Source: CAWUEX02 sp038148375
GTDB taxonomy: Bacteria > Pseudomonadota > Alphaproteobacteria > Rhodospirillales > Rhodospirillaceae
Direction: 5' to 3'
NCBI GenBank assembly: GCA_038148375.1
Contig: JAYQVH010000013.1
Span: 24,771-88,770 of the forward strand
Length of the DNA: 64,000 bases
The position numbers were made by a program, and so were the translations under genes. This document shows, one piece after another, positions 54,292-63,922 of the stretch. Below the pieces are notes generated by a model. That model had not been told where the DNA came from and made no database searches. It saw only the letters and a list, made by a program, of their open reading frames with translations. Each line of letters starts with the position of its first letter. Positions within the stretch are counted from its first letter, which is position 1.

Positions 54292-57039
54292 CTAAGCGTC
54301 GTGATTCCACCATCCTCGCTTGGGAGATTCCGAAGTGGCCGGCATATCTGAAACCGGGCTCGGAGCCTCAGGTTGCTTATCGGAATGCCCGGACTCGTTT
54401 GGCTCCTGTTGTGGCGGATTCTCGGTGACCTGTTCGGATTTCATATCTGCCGGTGGCTCAGATGTGCCGGGGGAGGACGAGGACATGAAAGCGTCAGCGC
54501 CACGTTTGAGCACATTAAGAAACCGAGACGACGGTTTGTTAGACGGCTCGTATACCGGTTGAACGGGCAAGGGATCGCTTTGATCTGGAGCGCCACTGCT
54601 TTCCGCGCCGCTGGACGTGTTATCAGTCGTATCAGACTCGGATGGGGCATTTTGTGTTTGAGTGTCGGCGGACGACGTTTGTTGTTGCTGGTCTTCGTCG
54701 CCGGCATCGCCTAACTGGTTATCTGCCGCGTAATCGCCACCGTGCTCAGCATTCCGTTTCCGGCGTCTCCTGCCACCGCGACGACCACGTCTGCGGCCCT
54801 TGCGCTGCCGGTCTTCACTATCAGAGTCATCCGACGCTGCGTGACCACGTTCTTCCGCAGTCTGTTCGACATTTTCATCTGACGAAGAGTCCGAATCTGC
54901 CGCGATACTTGGAGTGTCGCTGTCTGATTTCTTTTTGCGCCTCCTTCTTCGGCGGCGCTTTTTGTCTCCGTCTTGATCATCATCATCAGCCTCGTCAAGA
55001 TCGGCAGCCTGACTGTCGCTGCGCTCTTCCTGAAACGCCTGCACGGGCTTCTGCTCTTGAACTGATGGCGGGCCGTCGCCTTTGACGCGTTCCATCCTGA
55101 GGTCTGGGGGGATGAGGTCAGAGTCCCCGAGGATGAATACATTCATCCCGTACCTCGTCTGGATTTCTTCTAATCCCCGGCGTTTGTAGTTCAGAATGTA
55201 AAGCGCAACATCGGGATGCACCGTAACAGTCAGATCTTTGGTCCGATTGCGCAATCCTTCTTCTTCGATCATCCGTAACGTTTGAATCGACGTCGATTCT
55301 GTGGAGCGAATCAACCCGGTTCCACCACAAGACTTACATACTTCAAAATTCGTCTCTATGAGGCTGGGGCGTAGTCTCTGGCGAGAGAGCTCTAGCAATC
55401 CAAAGTGGCTTATGCGGCCCACTTGAATGCGAGCCCGGTCATTTTTAAGTGCGTCTTTTAGGCGCCGCTCCACCGCATGGTTGTTGCGGTTCTCTTCCAT
55501 ATCAATGAAGTCGATGACAACGAGGCCCGCAAGATCACGCAACCTCAATTGTCGCGCAATTTCGTCTGCAGCTTCCAAGTTCGTTTTCAGAGCGGTCTCT
55601 TCGATATGCCTTTCTTTGGTTGCGCGCCCGGAGTTCACATCAATAGCAACTAGAGCTTCGGTTTGACCAAATACAATGGAACCACCGGACTTAAGTTGGA
55701 CCGTTGGGCTATGCATCGCATCAAGCTGACTCTCCACCTGGTATCGCTGAAACAGGGGGAGGGAGTCGTCTTTGTATCGTTGGACTTTCTTTGCGTGGCT
55801 CGGCGTCAGAGTTCTCATGAACTCTTTGGCAGCCTTGTAACCTTCGTCGCCTTCGACCAACACTTCTTCAATATCTCGCGAGTAGACATCGCGAATAGAA
55901 CGCTTAATGAGATTCGCTTCCTCATGGATAAGAGCTGGTGCCCGGGATTCCATTGTCGTTTCGCGAATCTGGTTCCAAGTTCTCAGAAGGTACTCGTAAT
56001 CACGCTTAACCTCAGCCTTGCTGCGTTCAGCGCCGGCAGTTCGCAGAATCACCGCCATTTGATCTGAAATACTGAGGTCAGACAGAATCGATTTCAGGCG
56101 TCGCCGGTCCTTCGTGTTGGTAATCTTACGAGATACTCCGCCTCCGCGAGCGCTGTTTGGCATCAAAACGCAATAACGCCCGGCAAGAGACAGATACGTG
56201 GTCAGTGCTGCGCCTTTATTCCCACGCTCTTCCTTTACAACCTGAACCAAAAGAATCTGGCGACGTTTGATAACTTCTTGAATCTTGTATCGCCGTGATG
56301 CAACGAACTTGCGGCGCTGGATATCGAGGTTTTCTTCGCCCTCGTCATCGCCACCAAGCTCCTCAACCGCCGCTTTCGGCGGGTGTTGACCGGCGTCTCC
56401 ATTTCCAGGAGGTGAAGATTGCTCACCCTCCGTTGGCTCAGAGTCATTACTAGTCGTCGTCGCTGTGCCTTCCTGATCGCCGGCGTCGGGTGGAATGACA
56501 TCATCGGCAGAAGGCGCAGAGGGATCATTATTGTCAATGCTGTCTGAAGTCGGCACATCTGCAGACAAAACGCGATCCACGCCAGTTGTCGCGCCGTTCA
56601 GATTCTCTATTTGCGTTTCAAGCTCTGCTTCGGTTTCGCTTTTAGGCTGAGCCTCGGACTCGCCACCTTTATCGTCCTGCTCCCACTGATCCTCTGCATC
56701 CGCCGGAGCTACTTCATCATCATCATCATCTTCGGTCGAATGTGCAGAGGCGTGCTCTTGCGCCTCGGCCAGCAGGGCTTCCCTATCCGCTACAGGAATT
56801 TGGTAATAATCGGGATGGATTTCACTGAAGGCGAGGAAACCATGACGCTCGCCGCCATAATCTACAAACGCAGCCTGCAAAGATGGTTCAACGCGAACCA
56901 CTTTGGCGAGGTATATGTTTCCCTTGTTTTGTTTCTTCGTTGAAGTTTCGAGATCGAATTCTTCAAGCCGGGTGCCGTCCAACACGACGACACGTGTTTC
57001 TTCCGGGTGGTTTGCATCCACCAGCATTCGTTTGACCAT
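54292..57039 (-). CDS. rne: Ribonuclease E
   Basis: A 915-residue RNase E/G family endoribonuclease. MVKRMLVDANHPEETRVVVLDGTRLEEFD opens the catalytic half, whose S1-like domain is interrupted at about 95-240 by an acidic Asp/Glu-rich insertion, a usual alphaproteobacterial feature. Metal Asp residues occur in LVAIDVNSGRAT and VIDFIDMEENRN. The zinc-link CKSCGGTGLIR joins subunits into a tetramer. The C-terminal third is Arg- and acid-rich, low complexity, typical of the degradosome scaffold. AAGGAG lies about 13 bases before the ATG. Confidence 0.94.
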   Translation of the reverse strand: MVKRMLVDANHPEETRVVVLDGTRLEEFDLETSTKKQNKGNIYLAKVVRVEPSLQAAFVDYGGERHGFLAFSEIHPDYYQIPVADREALLAEAQEHASAHSTEDDDDDEVAPADAEDQWEQDDKGGESEAQPKSETEAELETQIENLNGATTGVDRVLSADVPTSDSIDNNDPSAPSADDVIPPDAGDQEGTATTTSNDSEPTEGEQSSPPGNGDAGQHPPKAAVEELGGDDEGEENLDIQRRKFVASRRYKIQEVIKRRQILLVQVVKEERGNKGAALTTYLSLAGRYCVLMPNSARGGGVSRKITNTKDRRRLKSILSDLSISDQMAVILRTAGAERSKAEVKRDYEYLLRTWNQIRETTMESRAPALIHEEANLIKRSIRDVYSRDIEEVLVEGDEGYKAAKEFMRTLTPSHAKKVQRYKDDSLPLFQRYQVESQLDAMHSPTVQLKSGGSIVFGQTEALVAIDVNSGRATKERHIEETALKTNLEAADEIARQLRLRDLAGLVVIDFIDMEENRNNHAVERRLKDALKNDRARIQVGRISHFGLLELSRQRLRPSLIETNFEVCKSCGGTGLIRSTESTSIQTLRMIEEEGLRNRTKDLTVTVHPDVALYILNYKRRGLEEIQTRYGMNVFILGDSDLIPPDLRMERVKGDGPPSVQEQKPVQAFQEERSDSQAADLDEADDDDQDGDKKRRRRRRRKKKSDSDTPSIAADSDSSSDENVEQTAEERGHAASDDSDSEDRQRKGRRRGRRGGRRRRKRNAEHGGDYAADNQLGDAGDEDQQQQTSSADTQTQNAPSESDTTDNTSSGAESSGAPDQSDPLPVQPVYEPSNKPSSRFLNVLKRGADAFMSSSSPGTSEPPADMKSEQVTENPPQQEPNESGHSDKQPEAPSPVSDMPATSESPKRGWWNHDA

Positions 57040-57583
57040 TAGTCGGGTAACTCCTTAAGGCCGAAGCGGTCAGCTCTGCATGCAGGCGCCCTCTTCGGCG
57101 GGATGATAGGAGCGTTGTCGAAAGGTCCGACCGTATCCAAGCGACCATGCCCGTACGTCCGCCATTAGGAGCGCGGAAAATCATTCGGCGATTTGGCTTC
57201 GCCACGGGAATGCTGTGTGTCAATTGGGTCGGAATCACGCCAACGCCTTCGTTTAATCTCTAAAGCCGCTGGTCCGCCAATTGGCGGATTTGGGCAGAAT
57301 AGGGGGGCTGAGTTGGTCAGCAACGCCAATTGAAGCGTTAGGTCCGGAACCTTTTATGAGTTCTGGGGCTAGCGTCCCGAGGCGCTGTGGGCTTAGCCCA
57401 GCCTGAGAAACTTAACGATTTGCCGCACTTAGCTCAACAAAATCTTCAGCGAGGGGGTTTTTGGGCGTGGAAAACCGCTGGCAGCCCATTGTTGACTGTA
57501 CGGAGTCGCGTGGAAAGTCTATATTATGATTAGATTCTAGTACGTTACACCATATCTTGAAGCTTGAATGGTTATGGCGCCCG
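57040..57583. other. rne leader / divergent intergenic region
   Basis: A gap of about 540 bases between the divergent rne and amidase genes. On the rne side it would form a long 5' leader, where RNase E autoregulation usually acts. A perfect 16-bp palindrome, TCCGCCAATTGGCGGA, lies at 57273-57288; its role is unknown. I see no gene. Confidence 0.5.
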
Positions 57584-58903
57584 ATGGCGGATAATTCAAT
57601 GGATTTCAGAACTCGACGGTTTGGAGGGTTCAGCCGGCGTGGGGTCTTGGGTGCTTTTGCGGGATTGACCGCAGTTTTTGCGGATAGACGTTCTGCAGTT
57701 GCCCAGGGCGCGGCGACAGCATTTCGCGTACACGACCACGGCTCCCATACCCGGATCGTCCTGGAACTTACGGCGGGTCCGGGCTTTACGGTATTTCAAC
57801 TGCCCGATCCTTACCGGACTGTGATCGATCTGCCCGAAATCGATTGGCGCCTTCAGGAGGGTTTAGATACCCGGGGAGAAGGTGTCGTGCGCGACCTTCG
57901 GTATGGCCTCTTCCAACCAGGTCATTCACGTGTGGTTCTCGATTTAACGGAGCCGGCAAATGTTGATCGCGCATTCATGCTGGCGCCCACGGCAACCACT
58001 CCTTGGCGCCTGGTCGTCGATCTAAAACCTGCGTCCCGGGAGGCTTTTCTTAGCCTTGCTGGGCCGTCCAAAAGCATTGAGGTGGCGCGCTCGGATCCCT
58101 CAGTCTTCGATCTTTCTCCGCGGCCAGATCGTTCGCCCGCGGGGGCGCAAGAGCTAAACGACAGCCTTCCCGTGCCACAACGGAAGCCCGCCGTGAAAGC
58201 GGCTGATCGTAAGGCTGTGATTGCCATTGATGCCGGGCACGGCGGTGTAGATCCGGGGGCGATCGGCGTCAGCGGAGTTAAAGAGAAAGACATTACGCTC
58301 GCTGCGGCCCGTCAACTCAAATCGGCACTCGAAGCAACCGGCCGCTACAAGGTTGTGATGACACGCAATAGAGACATTTCGCTAGGCCTTCGTCAGCGCA
58401 TCGACATCGCGCGGCGGGCGGCGGCCAATGCGTTTATTTCCTTGCATGCCGACTCCATCGGGCGATCGGATGTGCGCGGCTTGTCGGTATATACTCTGTC
58501 GGAAAACGCTTCGGATAAAGAGGCAGCGGCTCTCGCTACAAATGAAAACAAGGCGGACTTAATTATTGGAATGGACCTAACGCGAGAGTCGACCGAGGTT
58601 CGCAATATCTTGATCGACCTGGCTCAGCGAGAAAGCATGAACTTGGCCGCTCATCTGGCATCGGGCCTCATTGACGAACTCAAACGCGAGGTAAAGCTGT
58701 TGCGCAATACGCATCGGTTCGCTGGTTTCGCCGTGTTGAAAGCGCCAGATATTCCGTCTGTGTTAATGGAAATGGGGTACTTATCGAATCGAGAGGACGA
58801 GCGGGCATTGAAGCAAACCGGTTACCGGCAAAAACTTGTTACTTCTATCGTTCGCGCCTTCGATAGGTATTTTGCTGAAATTCAGATCGATGGCAGAATC
58901 TGA
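57584..58903 (+). CDS. N-acetylmuramoyl-L-alanine amidase, Tat-exported (AmiC-like)
   Basis: A 439-residue amidase that splits the stem peptide from MurNAc during cell separation. A twin-arginine signal (FSRRGVLGAFAG) lies near the N-terminus, followed by an AMIN-type domain (AFRVHDHGSHTRIVLELT, SRVVLDLTEPANV). The catalytic Amidase_3 domain starts near 220 with AIDAGHGGVDPGAIG, then ISLHAD and PSVLMEMGYLSN, holding the zinc His and Glu ligands. ATG 57584 is used; ATG 57599 or TTG 57557 are alternatives. Confidence 0.9.
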   Translation: MADNSMDFRTRRFGGFSRRGVLGAFAGLTAVFADRRSAVAQGAATAFRVHDHGSHTRIVLELTAGPGFTVFQLPDPYRTVIDLPEIDWRLQEGLDTRGEGVVRDLRYGLFQPGHSRVVLDLTEPANVDRAFMLAPTATTPWRLVVDLKPASREAFLSLAGPSKSIEVARSDPSVFDLSPRPDRSPAGAQELNDSLPVPQRKPAVKAADRKAVIAIDAGHGGVDPGAIGVSGVKEKDITLAAARQLKSALEATGRYKVVMTRNRDISLGLRQRIDIARRAAANAFISLHADSIGRSDVRGLSVYTLSENASDKEAAALATNENKADLIIGMDLTRESTEVRNILIDLAQRESMNLAAHLASGLIDELKREVKLLRNTHRFAGFAVLKAPDIPSVLMEMGYLSNREDERALKQTGYRQKLVTSIVRAFDRYFAEIQIDGRI

Positions 58904-59042
58904 TTTTATCGGACACTCTATTGCCACGATTTTGAAGTATCCCTGCCCAGATTGTTCCTTAACCGATGCCAAAATGGATGAGTTGCGCGGATTGTCTGAT
59001 ATAGTCGCGTGCGACTGTGCTAGGTGATTTTGAATTGAGACC

Positions 59043-61475
59043 ATGACCCGACTTTTGGCCATAGCGTTCTGCCTGACGATGCTCGGCATCTTTGCCGCTG
59101 GCGCGGCTTTAGTTTGGGTATTCTATGAGTATGGACGGGACCTCCCAGATTATCGCCAGTTGGCAGACTATGAGCCTTCAGTCATGTCCCGCGTTTATGC
59201 TGGCGACGGGCGCCTTATTGAGGAGTACGCGGTGGAGGGCCGCATATTTGTTCCGTTTGAGGCGATCCCAAGCCGTGTGGTGAATGCATTCCTTTCGGCT
59301 GAGGACAAGACGTTTTACTCCCACCCGGGATTAGATTTTTTCGGGATCGCCCGTGCCGTTGTCACGAACGTCGAGGCTCAGTTTTCAGATCGCCGTATGG
59401 TCGGCGCTTCGACAATTACACAACAGGTTGCCAAGAACTTCTTGTTAACGAACGAGTACAGCCTCGATCGTAAAATCAAAGAGGCAATTCTTGCCCTGCG
59501 CATAGAGCAGGCCTTCACGAAGGACCATATTCTGGAGCTCTATTTAAATGAAATTTATCTAGGCTTCGGCTCGTATGGCGTCGCTGCGGCCGCGATGAAC
59601 TACTTTAACAAGTCTCTTGATGAACTTACGTTATCGGAAGCCGCCTATTTGGCTGGACTGCCAAAGGCTCCGAACAACTACCATCCCATTCGCCGGCCGC
59701 AGGCAGCAATCGATCGCCGGGACTATGTCGTCAACAGGATGTTAGACGACGGACATATCGCGCGCCAGGAACTAACGGCTGCCAAAAGCGAACCCATTCG
59801 AGTTCGACAACGTGGCGACACCGAATACGTACGTGGTGGCGACTACTTCGCTGAAGCTGTACGGCGCGACCTTCAACAGCAATTCGGCACAGACGCTCTT
59901 TACCGAGGCGGTCTAGCGGTGCGAACCACTCTCGAGCCGGAGTTGCAGTCGATAGCCGATAACGTGTTGCGTAACGGTTTGCTGGCTTACGATCGCCGTC
60001 ATGGTTGGCGCGGACCGATAACTCGGATGCCGGTCGGAGCGGGGTGGGCGGACCGTTTGCGTGAAATCCCCAAGCCGGACGGTGTGCCGGATAATTGGCG
60101 TACCGCAGTCGTCCGGCAAGTTGTGGAAAATAGGGCGGAGATCATTTTTGACGACGCATCTGGCGGTCAAATTCCACTTAAAGAGCTGAAGTGGGCTCGC
60201 AACTGGCAGCCCGAACAAAAACTGGGGCCGGCGGTCAACCGTGTAGATCAGGTTGTGACCGAGGGCGACGTCATTCTCGTTGAGCAGGTTTCGGTAGACG
60301 AAGAAGGTGTCGAGTATCCCGCGAATTCATACGCTCTGCGCCAAATTCCTGATGTGAGTGGCGCTCTTGTTGCGATGGACCCGCGCACTGGCCGTGTTTT
60401 GGCGATGACGGGCGGCTTCTCGTACGAGATGTCTGAATTTAATCGGGCAACTCAAGCGCAACGTCAGCCTGGTTCTTCGTTTAAACCGTTCGTCTATTTG
60501 GCGGCACTCGATAATGGATACACGCCGTCAACGTTAGTGCTTGACGCGCCGTTTGTAATTGACCAAGGACCGGGTTTGCCGAAGTGGAAACCTAAGAATT
60601 ATAGCGGACGCTATTATGGAGAGTCTACGCTACGCACGGGTATCGAGAAGTCGCAAAACTTGATGACAGTGCGTTTGGCGCAGGCCGTAGGAATGGAGAT
60701 CGTCGGAGAATATGCACGGCGTTTTGGAATTGTTGACGATTTGCCGACAAATCTATCCGCATCACTAGGATCTCAAGAAACAACCCTGGTGCAGATCACG
60801 GCGGCCTACGCGATGCTGGTGAACGGCGGTAGGAGAATCGAACCTTCTTTGATTGACCGTGTACAGGACCGTAATGGCGTGACAATTGTTCGAACAGACC
60901 AGCGCCAGTGCGACGAATGTGCCGTGGCGGAATGGTCGCGCCAGTATCCACCCGCCTTACCAGATCCACGTGAACAATTGACCGACCCAGCCAGCGCATA
61001 TCAAGTCGTTTCGATCCTTCAGGGAGCGGTGGAGCGGGGGACAGGACGGCGCGTGGCCGCTGTCGGCAAACCCCTGGCAGGAAAAACAGGAACTTCCAAC
61101 GATAGTTTTGATACATGGTTTCTAGGTTTTTCGCCTGACCTGGCGGTCGGCGTATTTGTCGGGTTTGATGAACCCAAGTCCCTGGGCCCAAATGAGACAG
61201 GATCAACAGTTGCGTCACCGATATTTCGGGATTTCATGGCCGAAGCATTGCGGGACGAACCCGCGACGCCATTTCGTATTCCAGAGAACATCGTACTTGT
61301 TCGGGTTGACCCTGAAACCGGTCTTGTGGCACCGCCTGGAGCACGAAACGTAATTCTAGAAGCTTTTAAACCGGGGACAGTCCCGAGCCGAAAAACAGCC
61401 GTCGTTGGCAGTGACCCAAATCTTTCATTCGGCGTCGGCCAGGATGACCAGCCCAGCGCTGGTGGACTTTATTAG
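59043..61475 (+). CDS. mrcA: Penicillin-binding protein 1A
   Basis: An 810-residue bifunctional class A PBP that polymerises and cross-links peptidoglycan. A membrane anchor covers about 4-28. The glycosyltransferase domain has the catalytic E87 in FLSAEDKTFYSHPG and GASTITQQVAKNFLL. An OB-like insertion follows. The transpeptidase domain has the nucleophile S478 in GSSFKPF, the SQN triad, and KTGT at 681-684. It follows the amidase gene by 139 bases on the same strand, a usual pairing. Confidence 0.95.
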   Translation: MTRLLAIAFCLTMLGIFAAGAALVWVFYEYGRDLPDYRQLADYEPSVMSRVYAGDGRLIEEYAVEGRIFVPFEAIPSRVVNAFLSAEDKTFYSHPGLDFFGIARAVVTNVEAQFSDRRMVGASTITQQVAKNFLLTNEYSLDRKIKEAILALRIEQAFTKDHILELYLNEIYLGFGSYGVAAAAMNYFNKSLDELTLSEAAYLAGLPKAPNNYHPIRRPQAAIDRRDYVVNRMLDDGHIARQELTAAKSEPIRVRQRGDTEYVRGGDYFAEAVRRDLQQQFGTDALYRGGLAVRTTLEPELQSIADNVLRNGLLAYDRRHGWRGPITRMPVGAGWADRLREIPKPDGVPDNWRTAVVRQVVENRAEIIFDDASGGQIPLKELKWARNWQPEQKLGPAVNRVDQVVTEGDVILVEQVSVDEEGVEYPANSYALRQIPDVSGALVAMDPRTGRVLAMTGGFSYEMSEFNRATQAQRQPGSSFKPFVYLAALDNGYTPSTLVLDAPFVIDQGPGLPKWKPKNYSGRYYGESTLRTGIEKSQNLMTVRLAQAVGMEIVGEYARRFGIVDDLPTNLSASLGSQETTLVQITAAYAMLVNGGRRIEPSLIDRVQDRNGVTIVRTDQRQCDECAVAEWSRQYPPALPDPREQLTDPASAYQVVSILQGAVERGTGRRVAAVGKPLAGKTGTSNDSFDTWFLGFSPDLAVGVFVGFDEPKSLGPNETGSTVASPIFRDFMAEALRDEPATPFRIPENIVLVRVDPETGLVAPPGARNVILEAFKPGTVPSRKTAVVGSDPNLSFGVGQDDQPSAGGLY

Positions 61476-61484
61476 GAACGTTAA

Positions 61485-62243
61485 ATGACTGCCAATAAGA
61501 AAGACTTCGCCAAACTCTATGACATGTTTTCAGCCGCAATTTCCCGTAAAGTAGATTGCGGAAAAATATGTGCCCCCCTTAATGACGGTGTTCCCGTTTG
61601 CTGTTCCACAGAAAACGCAATTCCGATCGTCGAAAAAGAAGAATGGAAACTATTGAAGGGCCGGACGGATTTGTGGCGCCCGTTCAAGGCATTCGATAAG
61701 GAATCGAGAAAAATCGTCAAAGAGTTGCCGGATACCACATGCGCTGTTGAGTGCAAGGGCGCGCAGTTTTGCGAGCGGGACAATCGCTCTCTCGCTTGCC
61801 GGGCATTCCCATTTTTTCCTTATTTCACAAAAAAGGGAGAACTTGTTGGCCTTGCCCAGTACTGGGAATTTGAAGACCGCTGCTGGATCATTTCCAATAT
61901 GCATGTTGTTGACCGTAAGTTCGTCACTGAAATGATCGAGGCTTACGAGTTTTTGTTCGATAAAGACGAAGAACAATACGAAGCATATTACGACGAGTCT
62001 GCTCGCATGCGGCGCGTATTTTCAAAGAGAAACCAGCCAATCCAGCTGATCGGACGCAATATGGAGTATCTTATGGTATTGCCGAATTCAGGTGGCCGAA
62101 TTATTCCAACTCAAGTGAGCGCTTTTGAGGCAATGCCTCCGTTTACATCTGACAAAGCCTATAAACGCGCAATTAAAGAAGCGGGCGGAGACCCCACCGG
62201 ACACGAACTGCCCCCCAGACCATCAGCCGCATTGCCAAGCTAA
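61485..62243 (+). CDS. Cys-cluster metal-binding-like protein, unknown function
   Basis: A 252-residue protein with an N-terminal cysteine cluster: C25, C29, C39, C40, C86, C90, C96 and C105 (CGKICAPLNDGVPVCCSTE, then CAVECKGAQFCERDNRSLAC). The arrangement recalls YkgJ-type zinc/Fe-S-binding proteins, but the family is not certain. The C-terminal half is helical and charged without a clear motif. It lies 9 bases after mrcA and 71 before prfB, in the same direction. Confidence 0.65.
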   Translation: MTANKKDFAKLYDMFSAAISRKVDCGKICAPLNDGVPVCCSTENAIPIVEKEEWKLLKGRTDLWRPFKAFDKESRKIVKELPDTTCAVECKGAQFCERDNRSLACRAFPFFPYFTKKGELVGLAQYWEFEDRCWIISNMHVVDRKFVTEMIEAYEFLFDKDEEQYEAYYDESARMRRVFSKRNQPIQLIGRNMEYLMVLPNSGGRIIPTQVSAFEAMPPFTSDKAYKRAIKEAGGDPTGHELPPRPSAALPS

Positions 62244-62314
62244 ATGCGGGATTGATCGGAAAGCCAAAAATCCCATAAACCTTAGTAATGACCTACGTTC
62301 GATAGGAAGGATAG

Positions 62315-63440
62315 ATGCGCGCAGAAATCGAATCCAAGGTGTTCACTGTCAAGCAGACCATGGAGCTGCTGAGGAGGCACCTTTGACTGGGATCAGGCTC
62401 TACTCCGCCTAGAAGAACTCAACGCTAAGGCTGAAGACCCCGACCTATGGTCTGATCAGGCGAACGCGCAAAAAGTCATGCGCGAAAGGCAGCAATTGGA
62501 ATCGTCAATTGCGAAATTCAGGTCGCTAGAGCAGGCACTTGACGATGCCATAACGCTTATCGAACTCGGCGATGCTGAAGGTGATGCGGATTCGGTCGCC
62601 GAAGGCGAGGCAGCAATCGCATCCTTGGCGAACGAGGCCCACAAGCAAGAACTGGAAAGCCTGCTGTCCGGTGAGGCAGATGGGAACGACTGCTATATTG
62701 AAATCCATGCCGGGGCCGGTGGGACAGAAGCCCAGGATTGGGCGGAAATGCTGTCGCGAATGTATGCGCGGTGGTCGGACGCGCACGGCTACAAGGTTGA
62801 ATACGCCGAGGAAAGCCCCGGGGATGAAGCTGGTATCAAATCGGTCACGTACAAAGTAAGCGGACACAATGCCTATGGATGGCTTAAGACTGAGAGCGGC
62901 GTTCATCGCCTTGTGCGAATTTCGCCGTACGACTCATCTGCGCGGCGACATACAAGTTTTGCATCCGTTTGGGTTTACCCCGTGATCGATGACACGATTG
63001 AAGTCGAAATAGACGAGAAAGAGTGCCGAATAGATACCTACAGGTCTTCCGGTGCCGGAGGGCAGCACGTAAACAAGACTGATAGCGCAGTGCGCATTAC
63101 GCACCAACCGTCAGGAATCGTGGTTCAGTGCCAAAGCGAGCGATCGCAACATCAGAACCGTGCAAAGTGCTGGGATATGCTTCGGGCCAGACTCTACGAA
63201 CTCGAACTTCAAAAGAGAGAAGAGCAGGCGCAGGCGACAGAAGACTCAAAATCAGACATTGGATGGGGCCACCAAATTAGATCTTATGTATTGCAGCCAT
63301 ATCAAATGGTGAAAGATTTACGCACTAACGTGGAAACGTCGGACACCCAAGGTGTTCTTGACGGGGACCTCGACCAATTTATGTCTGCGGCGTTGGCTGC
63401 AAAGATACGCACTACGGAGGAAAGCAGCTCTAGCGCTTAA
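62315..63440 (+). CDS. prfB: Peptide chain release factor 2 (programmed +1 frameshift)
   Basis: RF2, which ends translation at UGA and UAA. The reading is joined as 62315-62383 plus 62385-63440, giving 374 residues. The first 23 codons (MRAEIESKVFTVKQ ...) end at CTT, after which UGA stops the frame unless the ribosome shifts +1 to read GAC and continue as DWDQALLRLEELNAK. The catalytic GGQ is at about 248-250 in SSGAGGQHVNK, and the stop-recognition tripeptide region is SPYDSSARRHTSF. Start ATG 62315 is preceded by AGGAAGG. Convergent with bcp. Confidence 0.96.
62372..62387 (+). other. prfB programmed frameshift site
   Basis: AGGAGG (62372-62377), CAC, then CTT TGA C. The Shine-Dalgarno-like element sits exactly three bases before the slippery CTT, as in E. 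coli prfB. When RF2 is scarce, the ribosome pauses at UGA and slips +1. Confidence 0.96.
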
Positions 63441-63457
63441 ATGACACCACTATTCAC

Positions 63458-63922
63458 TTAGAGGTCCATAACCGCGGCAATAACTTCTTCAACATGCCCA
63501 GGCACCTTAACCTTTCTCCACTCCGCGCGCAGAGTGCCTGTGCTATCGATTAAGAATGTTGAGCGCTCGATTCCCATGTACGTTCTTCCGTACATTGATT
63601 TTTCTTTCCACACACCAAACTTCTCGCATACATCGGCTTCTTCATCCGATCCGAGTGAGAAATTGAGATCATACTTAGCCTTAAATTTTTCGTGCTTCTT
63701 TACTGAGTCTTTTGAAACACCCACGATAATCGTATTCAATTTTTCGAAATTTTTTATGTGGTCGCGAAACGCAATCGCTTCTTTTGTGCAGCCAGGTGTG
63801 TCGTCCTTCGGATAAAAATAAAGAACAACATTCCGGCCCTTAAGATTTTTGGATTCTAAAGTAGAGCCGTCGTCCGCTGGCATCTTAAAACTGGGTGCCC
63901 TGTTGCCAATTTTTGTAGCCAT
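63458..63922 (-). CDS. bcp: Thioredoxin-dependent peroxiredoxin, BCP/PrxQ type
   Basis: A 154-residue peroxiredoxin that reduces peroxides with thioredoxin. The peroxidatic cysteine is C45 in KDDTPGCTKEA. The usual resolving Cys five residues on is I50 here; a second Cys, C99 in ADVCEKFG, is elsewhere. It may use a different resolving partner or act as a 1-Cys type. Start ATG 63922 (MATKIGNRAPSF); the frame is open to 63967. It is convergent with prfB, leaving 17 bases. Confidence 0.92.
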   Translation of the reverse strand: MATKIGNRAPSFKMPADDGSTLESKNLKGRNVVLYFYPKDDTPGCTKEAIAFRDHIKNFEKLNTIIVGVSKDSVKKHEKFKAKYDLNFSLGSDEEADVCEKFGVWKEKSMYGRTYMGIERSTFLIDSTGTLRAEWRKVKVPGHVEEVIAAVMDL

